Notes: generated by a model not told the origin, from the letters alone. A DNA stretch of 64,000 nucleotides from Anaerolineae bacterium (GCA_021463865.1 JAJTXY010000005.1:186001-250000), one strand, 5' to 3'; shown: positions 1 to 9,363, counted from the stretch's first letter. Numbers and translations: made by a program.

Positions 1-75
1 TGATTGCGGGTGGCCCTGTCTCTGGGTATAGTTCCCCTCAACGGAAGGGAATTTAGCGAGGTAGGGAATTGAGCT

Positions 76-411
76 ATGTTGAGATCATGCCTGCTTTTGA
101 TGGGTTTGCCTTTGTTGGCTATCTTAGGACTACTGTTTTTTGTAGGAAATGAACAAACAAGTGAAGTTGTTCCTGTTCCACAGCCGATTCCGCTGATGCC
201 GTCTCCCTATTATGTGCCCACCGCGACACCGATTCCACCTCAATATCAAGGACTTGGGCCTGCACAGCAAACGGCAACATTTATCATTCGTTCTGCGACT
301 GAGACGGCACAGGCGCTGTATGGGACGCCGACCTTTACGCCAACATTTGGCTCACCAACTGCGATTCCCAATTTTGGAGCAACTTCGACACCGTTTCCTA
401 ACCCAACATAA
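76..411 (+). CDS. Small membrane-anchored Pro/Thr-rich protein
   Basis: The 111-residue product is not recognised as a named family. Residues about 4-24 form one hydrophobic segment (uncleaved anchor or signal peptide). The rest is a low-complexity, Pro/Thr-rich extracytoplasmic tail with repeats such as TPTFTPTF, the same style as the linker of the LCP protein near 15.2 kb. The ATG at 76 is preceded by a GAGGTAGGG purine stretch. No enzymatic motif is visible. It is probably a wall-exposed stalk or spacer protein, but this is inference from composition only. Confidence 0.6.
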   Translation: MLRSCLLLMGLPLLAILGLLFFVGNEQTSEVVPVPQPIPLMPSPYYVPTATPIPPQYQGLGPAQQTATFIIRSATETAQALYGTPTFTPTFGSPTAIPNFGATSTPFPNPT

Positions 412-500
412 GCATAAACGCGGATTACTTGTCGAATTAGGACATTGGTGACATAATATTTACCACTCATGAGCCAAGTGATGTCTTTTTATGTACATCG

Positions 501-514
501 AACTGTATACAGTT
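501..514. promoter_or_regulatory. Perfect 14-bp palindrome upstream of the ABC ATPase
   Basis: AACTGTATACAGTT is a perfect inverted repeat that ends only two bases before the TGGAGGT ribosome-binding site of the following gene. Its position suits an operator overlapping the 5' leader. It has CTGT and ACAG half-sites separated by two bases, so it does not match the CTGT-N8-ACAG LexA box. The regulator is unknown. Confidence 0.35.
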
Positions 515-527
515 ATGGAGGTATATT

Positions 528-1625
528 GTGGCTAAAGTAGTTTTCGACCATGTTTATAAGAGATTTGGAAACACCGACGCGGTTGCAGATCTAAATATTG
601 AGGTTGATGACAAAGAATTTTTGGTCTTGGTCGGCCCTTCTGGTTGCGGCAAATCCACTAGTCTGCGTATGTTGGCTGGCTTGGAAGAAATTAGTGAAGG
701 GCGTATTTTGATCGGGGATCGTGTGGTCAATAATGTTGCCCCGAAAGACCGTGACATTGCGATGGTGTTCCAAAGCTATGCGTTGTATCCCCACATGACC
801 GTTTATGACAACATGGCCTTTGGTTTGCGTTTACGTAAGACCCCCAAACAAGAAATTGACCGCCGTGTTCGTGAAGCGGCCCAGAGCTTGGGTATTGCCC
901 ATTTGTTAGATCGTCGTCCCCGTCAGCTATCCGGTGGTCAGCGTCAACGTGTGGCAGTTGGCCGCGCTATTGTGCGTGAACCCAAAGTGTTCTTGATGGA
1001 CGAGCCACTGTCGAACTTGGATGCTAAACTCCGCGTTGAGGCCCGTGCATTTATTAGCAAGCTGCATCAGAGCCTCGGCACCACCTTTATTTATGTGACC
1101 CACGACCAAGTTGAAGCTATGACGATGGGAACCCGCATTGCCGTTCTCAGCGCAGGCAAGCTGCAACAACTTGACACCCCCACCAACCTCTATAACAATC
1201 CGACCAACCAATTTGTGGCCGGATTCATCGGTAGCCCCGCCATGAATTTCTTCAATGGCACACTGCGCGAAGCCGATGGCAAGATGGTGGTGGATGTTGG
1301 CTTCGCTAGCCTTGAGGTACCTGCTGACCGCAAGGAACGCTATCGCCCGCATCTTGGTAAGAAAGTCACGTTCGGCCTGCGTCCCGAAAATATTCATAAT
1401 GTGGAGTTCCGCCCATCGGGTATTGTGGCACAGTCAGTTGAAGCTGAGGTGGACGTGGTTGAATTGATGGGCCATGAAAAGACCGTGTACCTTGTAGTAG
1501 ATGGTGTAACGTTCCTGTCACGTATGGACCCGCGCTCGGATGTCCATATCGGCTTGAAGACCCCGGCTGTCTTCGATATGACTAATATGCACTTGTTTGA
1601 CGCCGACACTGGCTTAACGCTCTAA
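528..1625 (+). CDS. ABC transporter ATP-binding protein, UgpC/MsmK/MalK type
   Basis: This 365-residue ATPase energises sugar or sugar-phosphate import in ABC systems of the CUT1 type. Visible motifs are Walker A GPSGCGKST (about 37-45), the Q-loop in FQSYALYPH, signature LSGGQRQRVA (about 134), Walker B VFLMDEPLSNLDA and the switch His in YVTHDQ. A C-terminal OB/TOBE regulatory region carries the GLRPENI motif typical of MalK. The start is GTG 528, with TGGAGGT six bases upstream. No permease or binding-protein genes lie beside it, so it may be a shared ATPase serving several importers, as known for MsmK/MsmX. Substrate is not determinable. Confidence 0.93.
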   Translation: MAKVVFDHVYKRFGNTDAVADLNIEVDDKEFLVLVGPSGCGKSTSLRMLAGLEEISEGRILIGDRVVNNVAPKDRDIAMVFQSYALYPHMTVYDNMAFGLRLRKTPKQEIDRRVREAAQSLGIAHLLDRRPRQLSGGQRQRVAVGRAIVREPKVFLMDEPLSNLDAKLRVEARAFISKLHQSLGTTFIYVTHDQVEAMTMGTRIAVLSAGKLQQLDTPTNLYNNPTNQFVAGFIGSPAMNFFNGTLREADGKMVVDVGFASLEVPADRKERYRPHLGKKVTFGLRPENIHNVEFRPSGIVAQSVEAEVDVVELMGHEKTVYLVVDGVTFLSRMDPRSDVHIGLKTPAVFDMTNMHLFDADTGLTL

Positions 1626-1650
1626 ATTCTTCATTCGTTTAGACTTTAAT

Positions 1651-1693
1651 CGCCTGACCCGGGGGGACGCTCTCTGGTCAGGCGTTTTGTTCT
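1651..1693 (+). terminator. Rho-independent terminator after the ABC ATPase
   Basis: CGCCTGACC (1651-1659) pairs perfectly with GGTCAGGCG (1676-1684), and the tail is TTTTGTTCT. It separates the ATPase gene from the following dehydrogenase and argues against start codons at 1687 or 1696 for that gene. Confidence 0.85.
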
Positions 1694-1719
1694 ACATGAG
1701 AAGCGAGAGTATTGGAATC

Positions 1720-4650
1720 ATGCCTCCCAAAAGTATTCCTGTTCCGACCTCAGAAATCCTTGATCTAACCCACGAATTGACCCAAGCCATTGGTCGTGAT
1801 GCTGTTAAATTTGACGAAATTTCCCGTCTGTTGTACAGCAGTGACGCCAGCAATTACCAGATATTTCCGGTGGGGGTGACTTTCCCTAAAAACGCGGATG
1901 AGGTGAGTGCGATTCACGAGATTGCGATGCGCTACCACGTCCCTGTAATGCCGCGCGGTGGGGGCACAAGTTTGGCGGGGCAGTCGGTCAATCGGGCGAT
2001 TGTCATGGATTTCCCTAAATTTATGCGGCGGGTGAGGGGGGTGAATGCCGATACTAAAACCGTGCAGGTCGAGCCGGGATTGATTTTGGGACATTTAAAT
2101 CAGCAGCTTGCCAGTTTGGGTCTGATGTTTGGGCCAGACCCTGCCAGTGCGAATCGGTGTGTGATGGGGGGCTGTTTGGGCAACAATTCCAGCGGCACCC
2201 ACAGCATCCTATATCGCATGACCGCCGATCATGTCAATTGGTTGGATGTGGTCTTGGCAAATGGTGAAATGGTGCGATTGGGGCGGCGCGAATTTTCGTC
2301 CGAAAATGGCACGGTAGTAAATCTGAGGACAGGGGTGACACAGATTTTGCACCAGTATGCCGAACCGATAGCGACGCGGTATCCTAAAACTTGGCGCACA
2401 GTGGCGGGCTATGCACTGAACCGCCTAGAAATGGATGACCTAGACCTTGCTCAATTGATTATCGGTTCGGAGGGCACGCTCGGCACGATTGTTGCAGCGG
2501 AACTGTGCCTAGTGGACAAACCGAAATACACTCGTTTGGCAATTGTCCATTTTGACACACTGCTGGCCTCGCTCGAAATCGTGCCCGCGATATTGGAAAC
2601 AGACCCTTCGGCAGTGGAATTATTTGACAAGATGCTGATTGATCGCACGCGCCGAATGCCCGATTTCGCCAAGAAACTGCATTTTGTGGAAGGTGACCCA
2701 GCAGCAGTTTTGGCAGTGGAATATTATGGAGAAAGCCCTGCTGAACTCGATAACAAAATAGAAACCCTACGCCGTCGCTTGATTGCTGAAAATCATCATG
2801 GGGTGGTGGTGACACTTGTAGATGCTGCCGGGCAGGGTGATTTTTGGACGATACGTAAAGCTGGATTAGGCTTGTTAGCCAGTGATCGAGGCGACCTAAA
2901 AGCCATTGAAATTATTGAAGATGCAGCCGTACCCGTCGAACATCTGGCAGCCTATATTGAGCAGGTCATGGGAATTGTCGAGGGTGTTGGGGCCGGGATG
3001 TCAGTCTATGCCCATGCCAGCGCGGGCTGTTTGCATGTGCGCCCTCTTGTCAATCTAAAAACCGAACACGGAATGCGCCAGTATCGCCAAATTGCTGAAC
3101 AAGCCGTTGAAGCAGTGTTGTCGTTTAATGGGACGACCAGCGGTGAGCACAGCGAAGGGATTTTGCGCGGCGAATTTAATGAGCGCCTGTTTGGGCCAGA
3201 ATTGATGCAAGCCTTCCGTGAAGTGAAACATCTTTTTGACCCCCACAACCAGATGAATCCCAATCGGATCGTGGATACCCCCAAGATGGATGATGAATCC
3301 TTAATGCGTTATGGCCCATCCTTTGGCGTGCCGCTGGAAATTGTCGAGACCCGCTTTGACTGGTCAGCCGATTTTGGATATGCCGGGGCAGTTGAGATGT
3401 GTAATGGAGCGGGGGAGTGTCGCAAAGAAAATGTCGGGGTGATGTGTCCCTCGTACATGGCGACCCACGATGAGCGCGATTCCACACGCGGACGAGCCAA
3501 TATGCTACGAGCCGCCATGATGGGACTGTTGGGGTTGAATGGGATGAAGGATGAACGGGTCAAAGATGTCTTGGATTTATGCCTTTCCTGCAAGGCGTGT
3601 AAATCCGAATGTCCCTCGTCGGTAGATATGGCCCGCATTAAGGCCGAATTTATGGCCCAATATTACGATGCGCATGGAATCCCCCTTCGAACGCGAGTTT
3701 TCGCAAATATCCACCGCCTAAATGAACTGGGAAGCATTTTCCCACCCGTTATCAATCTCGCCTTCAATATGCCCATTATTTCACGGATGGCAGCCAAACA
3801 AATAGGGATTGCACCGGATCGCCAGTTGCCGAAATTAGCTCGACAGCGGTTTAGTCAGTGGTGGGCAAAAAACAAGCCAATCGAAAATGGCGCTACATTA
3901 AAACAAACGCCGATTCTGTTGATGGATACGTTTATGGAATATAACGATCCCCAAATGGGCAGGGCGCTGGCCTATTTGATGGAACAAAGCGGCTATGAAT
4001 TAGGGGCACAGCGGTTACCGTGGCAGGGGTGCTGTGGACGGCCCGCGATTTCTAAGGGATTGTTGGATCAGGTCAAACAAATGGCGACGGCGAATGTGGA
4101 AGGATTGGCGGCACTCATTGAATACGACCCGGAAGTTCGGTTTATGATGTTTGAGCCAAGTTGTGTATCGGCCCTTCGAGATGATACTCGCACACTCGTC
4201 AATAAGGAATATCAGGCCGTTGCCGATGACATTGCCTCGCGTATAATGAGTGTGGAAGAATGGCTGGATGCGTGGCGTGCAGCAGGTGGGATGGACAATC
4301 TCAAATGGGATCATCAGCCACGTGAGATCATTTTGCATGGGCATTGTCACCAGAAAGCGCTGTGGGGAACATCTGCCAGCTTAAATATTTTGCGGGCCAT
4401 CCCCGGCGCGACGGTGCGTGAATTGGACGCGGGGTGCTGTGGCATGGCAGGTAGTTTTGGATATGAGGCCGAGCATTATGAGACCTCGATGCAAATTGCC
4501 GAACGGCGACTTTATCCAGCCGTGCGAAACAACCCCAACGCGATAATTGCGGCGGCGGGGGCTTCCTGTCGGGAGCAAGTGGGGCATATTGAGGGTCGCG
4601 CCCTGCATCCCGTCGAAATTGTGGCGATGGCGTGCGGGTGGAACGGTTAG
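1720..4650 (+). CDS. FAD-binding and Fe-S oxidoreductase, D-lactate/glycolate dehydrogenase type
   Basis: This large fused dehydrogenase (976 residues from ATG 1720) resembles the YdiJ/Dld-type 2-hydroxyacid oxidases. The N-terminal half holds an FAD_binding_4 (PCMH) domain with PRGGGTSLAGQ and an oxidase C-terminal domain. The middle has an Fe-S region with cysteine motifs CNGAGEC and CLSCKACKSECP. The C-terminal third has two CCG domains (GCCGRPA and GCCGMAG) as in GlpC/LldE. Electrons probably pass from the hydroxyacid via FAD and Fe-S to the quinone pool. ATG 1720 has GAGAG about ten bases upstream; the earlier ATG 1696 lies directly behind the terminator and lacks a site. The exact substrate is uncertain. 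Confidence 0.88.
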   Translation: MPPKSIPVPTSEILDLTHELTQAIGRDAVKFDEISRLLYSSDASNYQIFPVGVTFPKNADEVSAIHEIAMRYHVPVMPRGGGTSLAGQSVNRAIVMDFPKFMRRVRGVNADTKTVQVEPGLILGHLNQQLASLGLMFGPDPASANRCVMGGCLGNNSSGTHSILYRMTADHVNWLDVVLANGEMVRLGRREFSSENGTVVNLRTGVTQILHQYAEPIATRYPKTWRTVAGYALNRLEMDDLDLAQLIIGSEGTLGTIVAAELCLVDKPKYTRLAIVHFDTLLASLEIVPAILETDPSAVELFDKMLIDRTRRMPDFAKKLHFVEGDPAAVLAVEYYGESPAELDNKIETLRRRLIAENHHGVVVTLVDAAGQGDFWTIRKAGLGLLASDRGDLKAIEIIEDAAVPVEHLAAYIEQVMGIVEGVGAGMSVYAHASAGCLHVRPLVNLKTEHGMRQYRQIAEQAVEAVLSFNGTTSGEHSEGILRGEFNERLFGPELMQAFREVKHLFDPHNQMNPNRIVDTPKMDDESLMRYGPSFGVPLEIVETRFDWSADFGYAGAVEMCNGAGECRKENVGVMCPSYMATHDERDSTRGRANMLRAAMMGLLGLNGMKDERVKDVLDLCLSCKACKSECPSSVDMARIKAEFMAQYYDAHGIPLRTRVFANIHRLNELGSIFPPVINLAFNMPIISRMAAKQIGIAPDRQLPKLARQRFSQWWAKNKPIENGATLKQTPILLMDTFMEYNDPQMGRALAYLMEQSGYELGAQRLPWQGCCGRPAISKGLLDQVKQMATANVEGLAALIEYDPEVRFMMFEPSCVSALRDDTRTLVNKEYQAVADDIASRIMSVEEWLDAWRAAGGMDNLKWDHQPREIILHGHCHQKALWGTSASLNILRAIPGATVRELDAGCCGMAGSFGYEAEHYETSMQIAERRLYPAVRNNPNAIIAAAGASCREQVGHIEGRALHPVEIVAMACGWNG

Positions 4651-5606
4651 GTTTCGGCGTAAGCGCCTCGTGTGGCGACTTGTGCTACTCGATAGATTGC
4701 GCCGATGCTATGTGAGATATATAGGGCCTTTACCGCCGCACCGGATTTTTCCGCAAGTTCGGCGGTTGGGGCCACGATACACAAGGTCGGGCCTGCCCCG
4801 CTGATGATACAAGCCTTTGCTCCATAAGCGAGGGCAGTATCCCGCGCCAACGCAAAATGAGGGATGAGATACTGACGGGCGGGTTCGATAATGCCATCTT
4901 CCGCCATCGCTGCAACTAACAAATCCAAATTTTCAGAATAAAGGGCATACATCAATTGAGCGACGGCTTTCGTCTGGCTGACCATCTTGGAAAAAGGCAC
5001 TTCTTTGGGCAGGACAGCCCGCGCTTGGGAAGTCGGCACGGCGACATCCGGCGTTACCAGCGCAAAATGGAGGCCATCGGGAATGGGTAGGGGGAAAAGG
5101 CAGTCGGGGGTGATGCCTGTTACCAGAACAATCCCGCCCAACAAGGCTGGCCCAACATTATCGGCATGACGACCACTGACGGTAGCTTCGGCTTCCAAAC
5201 AGGCGGGTAATAGCTCAAGCTGGCTGAGAGGATTTCCCAAGAGGGCATTGGTCGCAACAGCCCCAGCGGCGGCACTAGCGGCGCTACTCCCTAATCCGCT
5301 GGCTAAGGGCAACCCTTTTTCGATTTCCAGTTCAATCCCTACATCGGGTCTAATCTGCTGGCGCACACACTCGGCGGCTATCGCGGCGGTGTTTCTTGTT
5401 GCATCAAGTGGCAGTTTGCCACCATCTCCGGTAATTTTGACGACGCTTGTACCGGGTTTGTCGCAAAAACGGACGGTAATGGTATCCCCGATGCCTGTGA
5501 CTGCCATCCCTAAAATATCAAAACCGGGGCCGAGATTGGCGACGGTGGCAGGCGCGAAAGCTCGAGCAGAAGCCACAGTTGAGGTGGTAGACGTATGTTG
5601 AGACAT
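4647..5606 (-). CDS. thrB: Homoserine kinase
   Basis: The protein phosphorylates L-homoserine to O-phosphohomoserine in threonine biosynthesis. It is a GHMP kinase of normal length (319 residues): N-terminal APATVANLGPGFD, the phosphate-binding loop GLPLASGLGSSAASAAAG near residue 95, and the C-terminal ISGAGPTL motif. ATG 5606 is preferred over the adjacent TTG 5609. It lies directly downstream of the cystathionine gamma-synthase gene on the same strand (six bases between them) and overlaps the end of the convergent dehydrogenase gene by four bases. The pairing suggests that its product may feed both threonine and methionine synthesis. Confidence 0.93.
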   Translation of the reverse strand: MSQHTSTTSTVASARAFAPATVANLGPGFDILGMAVTGIGDTITVRFCDKPGTSVVKITGDGGKLPLDATRNTAAIAAECVRQQIRPDVGIELEIEKGLPLASGLGSSAASAAAGAVATNALLGNPLSQLELLPACLEAEATVSGRHADNVGPALLGGIVLVTGITPDCLFPLPIPDGLHFALVTPDVAVPTSQARAVLPKEVPFSKMVSQTKAVAQLMYALYSENLDLLVAAMAEDGIIEPARQYLIPHFALARDTALAYGAKACIISGAGPTLCIVAPTAELAEKSGAAVKALYISHSIGAIYRVAQVATRGAYAET

Positions 5607-5612
5607 CAATTT

Positions 5613-6827
5613 CTATCCAATTTGGGCGAGGGCTTGTTCAATATCGGCAATAATATCATGGGCATCTTCAATTCCGGTGGAGTAACGTACCAGATTGTCA
5701 AAAATACCCAGTTCGAGCCGTTCTTCGGGTTCTTTTTCAAAATAGGACATGATGGCGGGCTGCTCCACTAAGCTCTCCGTCCCGCCTAGACTGGGCGCGA
5801 TATAGGGCAGACGCAGAGCATCAATAAAACGTTTAGTCGTCTCGTAATCGCCTTTGACCGTAAAACTCACTACGCCACCAAAGCCCTTCATTTGCTGATG
5901 GGCAAGATCATAATCCGGATGCGATTCTAGGCCGGGGTACCACACGCGCTCGATTTTCGGGTGGGCCTCCAAATAACAAGCCAATGCCAAGCCATTTTCG
6001 TTTTGTTTCTGGACACGCAATGCCAACGTTTTGAGGCCGCGTTCTAGTAAATAGGCGTTGTGTGGAGCTAGGACTGACCCCAAAACGCCTTGCGCCTGTC
6101 GGAGAGCGCCGATACGTTCCGCACTACCAATAATGACCCCCGCCAGCAAGTCATTGTGTCCGCCGAGATACTTAGTGGCGCTGTGCAGTACGTAATCAAT
6201 CCCGTAACTGAGGGGGAGTTGGTTAATCGGCGTTCCAAAAGTGCTGTCAATCAAGGTGACGACTTTGTGCTGCCTCCCGATCTCGGCGATTTTGGCAAAA
6301 TCCACGAGACGCAGGTAGGGGTTGGTGGGACTTTCGGAAATGATGATGCGGGTTTTCTTGGGGACAATGACGGCTTCCATCGCGTCGTAATCCCCCATTG
6401 GCACAACCGAGGTTTCGATCCCCAATCGCTTGAGGAAAGTGGTACAGAATTGGCGCGTGCGACGATAACAGTCATTGGTCATGACGATATGAGCACCAGT
6501 GGGCAGGCTGGCAAGGAGTAGGGTGGTAATCGCTGCCATCCCGGATGCAAATAATACCGCATCTTCGCCGCCTTCTAATGCTGCCAAACGTTTTTCAACG
6601 GCATTAACCGAGGGATTGCCATAGCGCCCATATTCTTCGCGGCCCTCTTCGCCTACCTCGCCCCAAATTTTGCTCTGCATGAACGCGCTCAAATCATCAC
6701 TATCCACGAAGGTGAAGGTGGCGCTTTGCGTAATCGGCGTTGTGATAGCATGTCCGGGACGTTGGCGGGGACTTCCGGCGTGGACAGACTGTGTACTTGG
6801 GCCGGGTATGGGTTCCTCGATGTTCAA
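5613..6827 (-). CDS. metB: Cystathionine gamma-synthase, plant-like
   Basis: This PLP-dependent Cys/Met metabolism enzyme (404 residues) condenses an activated homoserine with cysteine. The cofactor lysine is K219 in SATKYLGGHND; SGMAAI and ESPTNPY are family motifs. The C-terminal half (FGGVVSF, PYIAPSLGG, QPAIMSY) resembles plant cystathionine gamma-synthase, as I recall it, more than E. coli MetB. Plant enzymes use O-phosphohomoserine, and the next gene is homoserine kinase, so that substrate is a reasonable inference. The start is TTG 6827 with AGGAG eight bases upstream; no ATG start fits. O-acetylhomoserine sulfhydrylase or gamma-lyase activity remains possible. Confidence 0.88.
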   Translation of the reverse strand: MNIEEPIPGPSTQSVHAGSPRQRPGHAITTPITQSATFTFVDSDDLSAFMQSKIWGEVGEEGREEYGRYGNPSVNAVEKRLAALEGGEDAVLFASGMAAITTLLLASLPTGAHIVMTNDCYRRTRQFCTTFLKRLGIETSVVPMGDYDAMEAVIVPKKTRIIISESPTNPYLRLVDFAKIAEIGRQHKVVTLIDSTFGTPINQLPLSYGIDYVLHSATKYLGGHNDLLAGVIIGSAERIGALRQAQGVLGSVLAPHNAYLLERGLKTLALRVQKQNENGLALACYLEAHPKIERVWYPGLESHPDYDLAHQQMKGFGGVVSFTVKGDYETTKRFIDALRLPYIAPSLGGTESLVEQPAIMSYFEKEPEERLELGIFDNLVRYSTGIEDAHDIIADIEQALAQIG

Positions 6828-7004
6828 CGAACAGTCTCCTAATGAGCGTGAATGTCAAGATTGTGCAAATGTAGCGAATATAGCGTAGAATGACAACTAT
6901 CCTTAGCAAGTTTGCCTATCGCTCAAAACTTTGTGAAGGGTCTATACACAAATTTAACGCTCGTTATATACTTACTTTCAGTGAGTTTTTAGTCGCCTTT
7001 GAAA

Positions 7005-7364
7005 ATGGGTAAGTGGATGGAACCAGAATTGACAATCAAACTGATGGTCATGAGTGGCCCGGATGATGGGATGGAGATTATCCTTAGCCATTCCAAATCG
7101 GGTGACCCTGTTCCTCCGGGGCTGCTTGCACGATATACCATTGGTCGTCGAGACAATAGTGATGTGTGTATTCCTTTTGATACGCTGGTTTCCAGACTTC
7201 ATGCTACGCTACAGCGCCGAACGGATGGATTATTTTTGGTGGATGAGGGCAGCCGTAATGGGACATTCATCGGGCGACGGCGTGTCAAAGACCCCGAATC
7301 ACTCGATATTGGACAAATGTTTAGGGTGGGGCAGACTTGGCTTCGTGTGCAGTCTATTGAATAA
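7005..7364 (+). CDS. FHA domain protein
   Basis: This 119-residue protein is almost entirely one forkhead-associated domain, a phosphothreonine-binding module. It has the core motifs YTIGRR, SRLHA and DEGSRNGTFIGRRRV. There is no signal peptide, membrane segment or second domain. ATG 7005 is given; ATG 7017 is an equally possible start, as neither has a clear ribosome-binding site. The gene sits nine bases before the Clp-N/kinase fusion and is probably co-transcribed with it, so it may recognise a phosphorylated partner in that module. Confidence 0.88.
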   Translation: MGKWMEPELTIKLMVMSGPDDGMEIILSHSKSGDPVPPGLLARYTIGRRDNSDVCIPFDTLVSRLHATLQRRTDGLFLVDEGSRNGTFIGRRRVKDPESLDIGQMFRVGQTWLRVQSIE

Positions 7365-7373
7365 GGTGGCAGC

Positions 7374-9344
7374 ATGGCAACCATCGGCTTAAAAGATATT
7401 TTAGCAATTTCGGAGCAGGAATCTGCACACCATCATCATTACTATATCGGCGTTGAGCACTTGTTTATCGCGCTCACTAAACTTCAAAATGGCCTTACCA
7501 ACGCGATTTTGGAATACACAGGACTTGAGCCGCGTTTTGTGCGCTACAGTATCCGCCAAACGATTGGGATGAATGAAAATCGGCGCTTTTGGCCCGGTTT
7601 CCGTGAAACACCACGTACCAGCCGTGTCCTAAAAATGGCCCAAAAATATGCTGGCCTACATACCCCATCTGAGCGTGATTTGCTGTTGGCGATTTTGGAT
7701 GAGGCTGACAGCGTGGCGGTGCGTGTATTACAAGAAGTTGGCGCGGATATTCCAAAATTACGCCAGATCGCTGCCAATTGGTCAACTAAGGCGCGGGCAG
7801 ATGTGCCGGATGTGCCAATTGATGGTTATGTGGATTTAAATGCTGATGAGCGCCGCGTTTTGCAGCGCATGTTCCGCACCCACCAGCGCATTGTGGTGGA
7901 GCGGGAATTGGCGGGCAGTTATGGCAATACACGCTTATTAGTTGTCCAGCCGATGCGCCCCCAACGGGCTGAGGCACGGGTGGTGGTGAAAATTGATGAG
8001 CGTTCGGCAATTCTCTATGAAAAGCGGCATTACGACTCGTATGTAAAAGATACCTTGCCCCCCACGACGGCACGGGTTCTGGATAACCCCTCTCTTCCCG
8101 AAGATTCGCCGCTGGGTGGATTGAAATATACCCTCGTTCAGCCGCTTGGCAGCACCAACCCGATAGATTTACGAGCGTTTGCCGATCATGCCACGCCGGA
8201 AGATATTGGACGGTTGATTCAACACAGTGTTTATCAATCGTATGCCGGGGCGTGGTGGTCACAGCGGCAGCGCTATCGGTTTGGCGTCTGGCGTGAATAT
8301 GAACATGTGCTGCCTGCTGCGCTTGAGATCGCAGTGATGCGACCCTCCACGCAGACCTCGTATACCGAAATCAGTCCGCTGGGCGCATGGGGTCGCAGCG
8401 AAGATATTGAAATTGGGCAATTGGTGGATTTACGGGACTTCACAGTGCAGAAAGTCCGGCCTGATAAAGGAACTGTGCAGCTTTCAGCAGGAAGTGGCCC
8501 GGAAGCGGTCAATCGTGCATCCAAAGTGGAGGTGATCGGGCTGGGTGATGAAGTAAAAGAATTCCGCCGGGGTGAACTCGTGCCACGTCTCACCGGTCGG
8601 GTGATTCGTCGGCGCAAAGAAATCTTGTTGGAGCAGGCCCAATGGCTTGAACCGCTGTTCGATCTAACCGAACAAAATTTGCCTGCCCCCGCGCCACTCA
8701 ACAGCCTGCCCAATCCTTTGCTGCATGTCAATAATTTCCTAGAGCGTCGGGTCAGTGGCTATCTCTCGATTATTCATGGCGATTTGCATCTGGGGAATAT
8801 TCTTGTTGGGCCAGCCGGAGATGCGTGGTTGGTGGATTTTGCCCTGACCCGTGAAGGTCATACCTTGTTTGATTGGGCTGTGCTCGAAGTGAGCCTATTG
8901 AGCACCGTGATTGGCCCGCGTATGCCGGAAGGGTGGGATGGGGTATGGGGCACAATTCGTCTGCTTGAGATGGTCAACAGCCACAATGCCGATTTAGTGC
9001 CGCAAGGCGACCCGGTGGCGCAGGCACTCTCTCCCATTATCACATTACGAAAAGTGGTCGAGGTGAATCTGGCACGAACCCAACAATGGCGTGAATATCA
9101 TGTGGCCTTGATGCTGGTGGCGTTACGCGGGTTGTCTTGGAAAAATTCGGCATCGTTGGATGCGCGGCGACTGCTGTTTTTGACGGCGGCCCTTTCGGTG
9201 GATTATGTCCTAAAAGCTGAAAAAGGGGTGTTTAGCACGCAGGGCATGTCCGAACTACCAACGGATGGTACAGGTACAAGGATGCCATTTGACCCAATGG
9301 GTGGGGATACCCCGATGTATGAACGAGACAGCCCCGAGAATTAG
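7374..9344 (+). CDS. Clp-N domain fused to a phosphotransferase-like kinase domain
   Basis: The 656-residue protein starts with a Clp repeat domain (about 5-145, beginning GLKDILAISEQESAHH), the substrate- or adaptor-binding part of ClpC, but has no AAA+ module. Residues about 160-600 resemble an aminoglycoside-phosphotransferase/choline-kinase fold: a VVVKID nucleotide-lobe strand, the catalytic loop HGDLHLGN near residue 468 and the metal-binding DFA near 488. Between the lobes lies an insert of about 90 residues that looks like an OB or SH3-type barrel (GQLVDLRDFTVQKV). The kinase part resembles the domain described as TCAD9 in predicted NTP-dependent conflict systems; that is recall, not a search. 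The substrate is unknown. The start ATG overlaps no neighbour; the FHA gene precedes it closely. Confidence 0.75.
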   Translation: MATIGLKDILAISEQESAHHHHYYIGVEHLFIALTKLQNGLTNAILEYTGLEPRFVRYSIRQTIGMNENRRFWPGFRETPRTSRVLKMAQKYAGLHTPSERDLLLAILDEADSVAVRVLQEVGADIPKLRQIAANWSTKARADVPDVPIDGYVDLNADERRVLQRMFRTHQRIVVERELAGSYGNTRLLVVQPMRPQRAEARVVVKIDERSAILYEKRHYDSYVKDTLPPTTARVLDNPSLPEDSPLGGLKYTLVQPLGSTNPIDLRAFADHATPEDIGRLIQHSVYQSYAGAWWSQRQRYRFGVWREYEHVLPAALEIAVMRPSTQTSYTEISPLGAWGRSEDIEIGQLVDLRDFTVQKVRPDKGTVQLSAGSGPEAVNRASKVEVIGLGDEVKEFRRGELVPRLTGRVIRRRKEILLEQAQWLEPLFDLTEQNLPAPAPLNSLPNPLLHVNNFLERRVSGYLSIIHGDLHLGNILVGPAGDAWLVDFALTREGHTLFDWAVLEVSLLSTVIGPRMPEGWDGVWGTIRLLEMVNSHNADLVPQGDPVAQALSPIITLRKVVEVNLARTQQWREYHVALMLVALRGLSWKNSASLDARRLLFLTAALSVDYVLKAEKGVFSTQGMSELPTDGTGTRMPFDPMGGDTPMYERDSPEN

Positions 9345-9363
9345 CCAATATTCACTGCAAAAG

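Noticed and set aside
501-514. LexA/SOS box
   Set aside because: The half-sites are separated by two bases, not eight, and the gene is a transporter ATPase.
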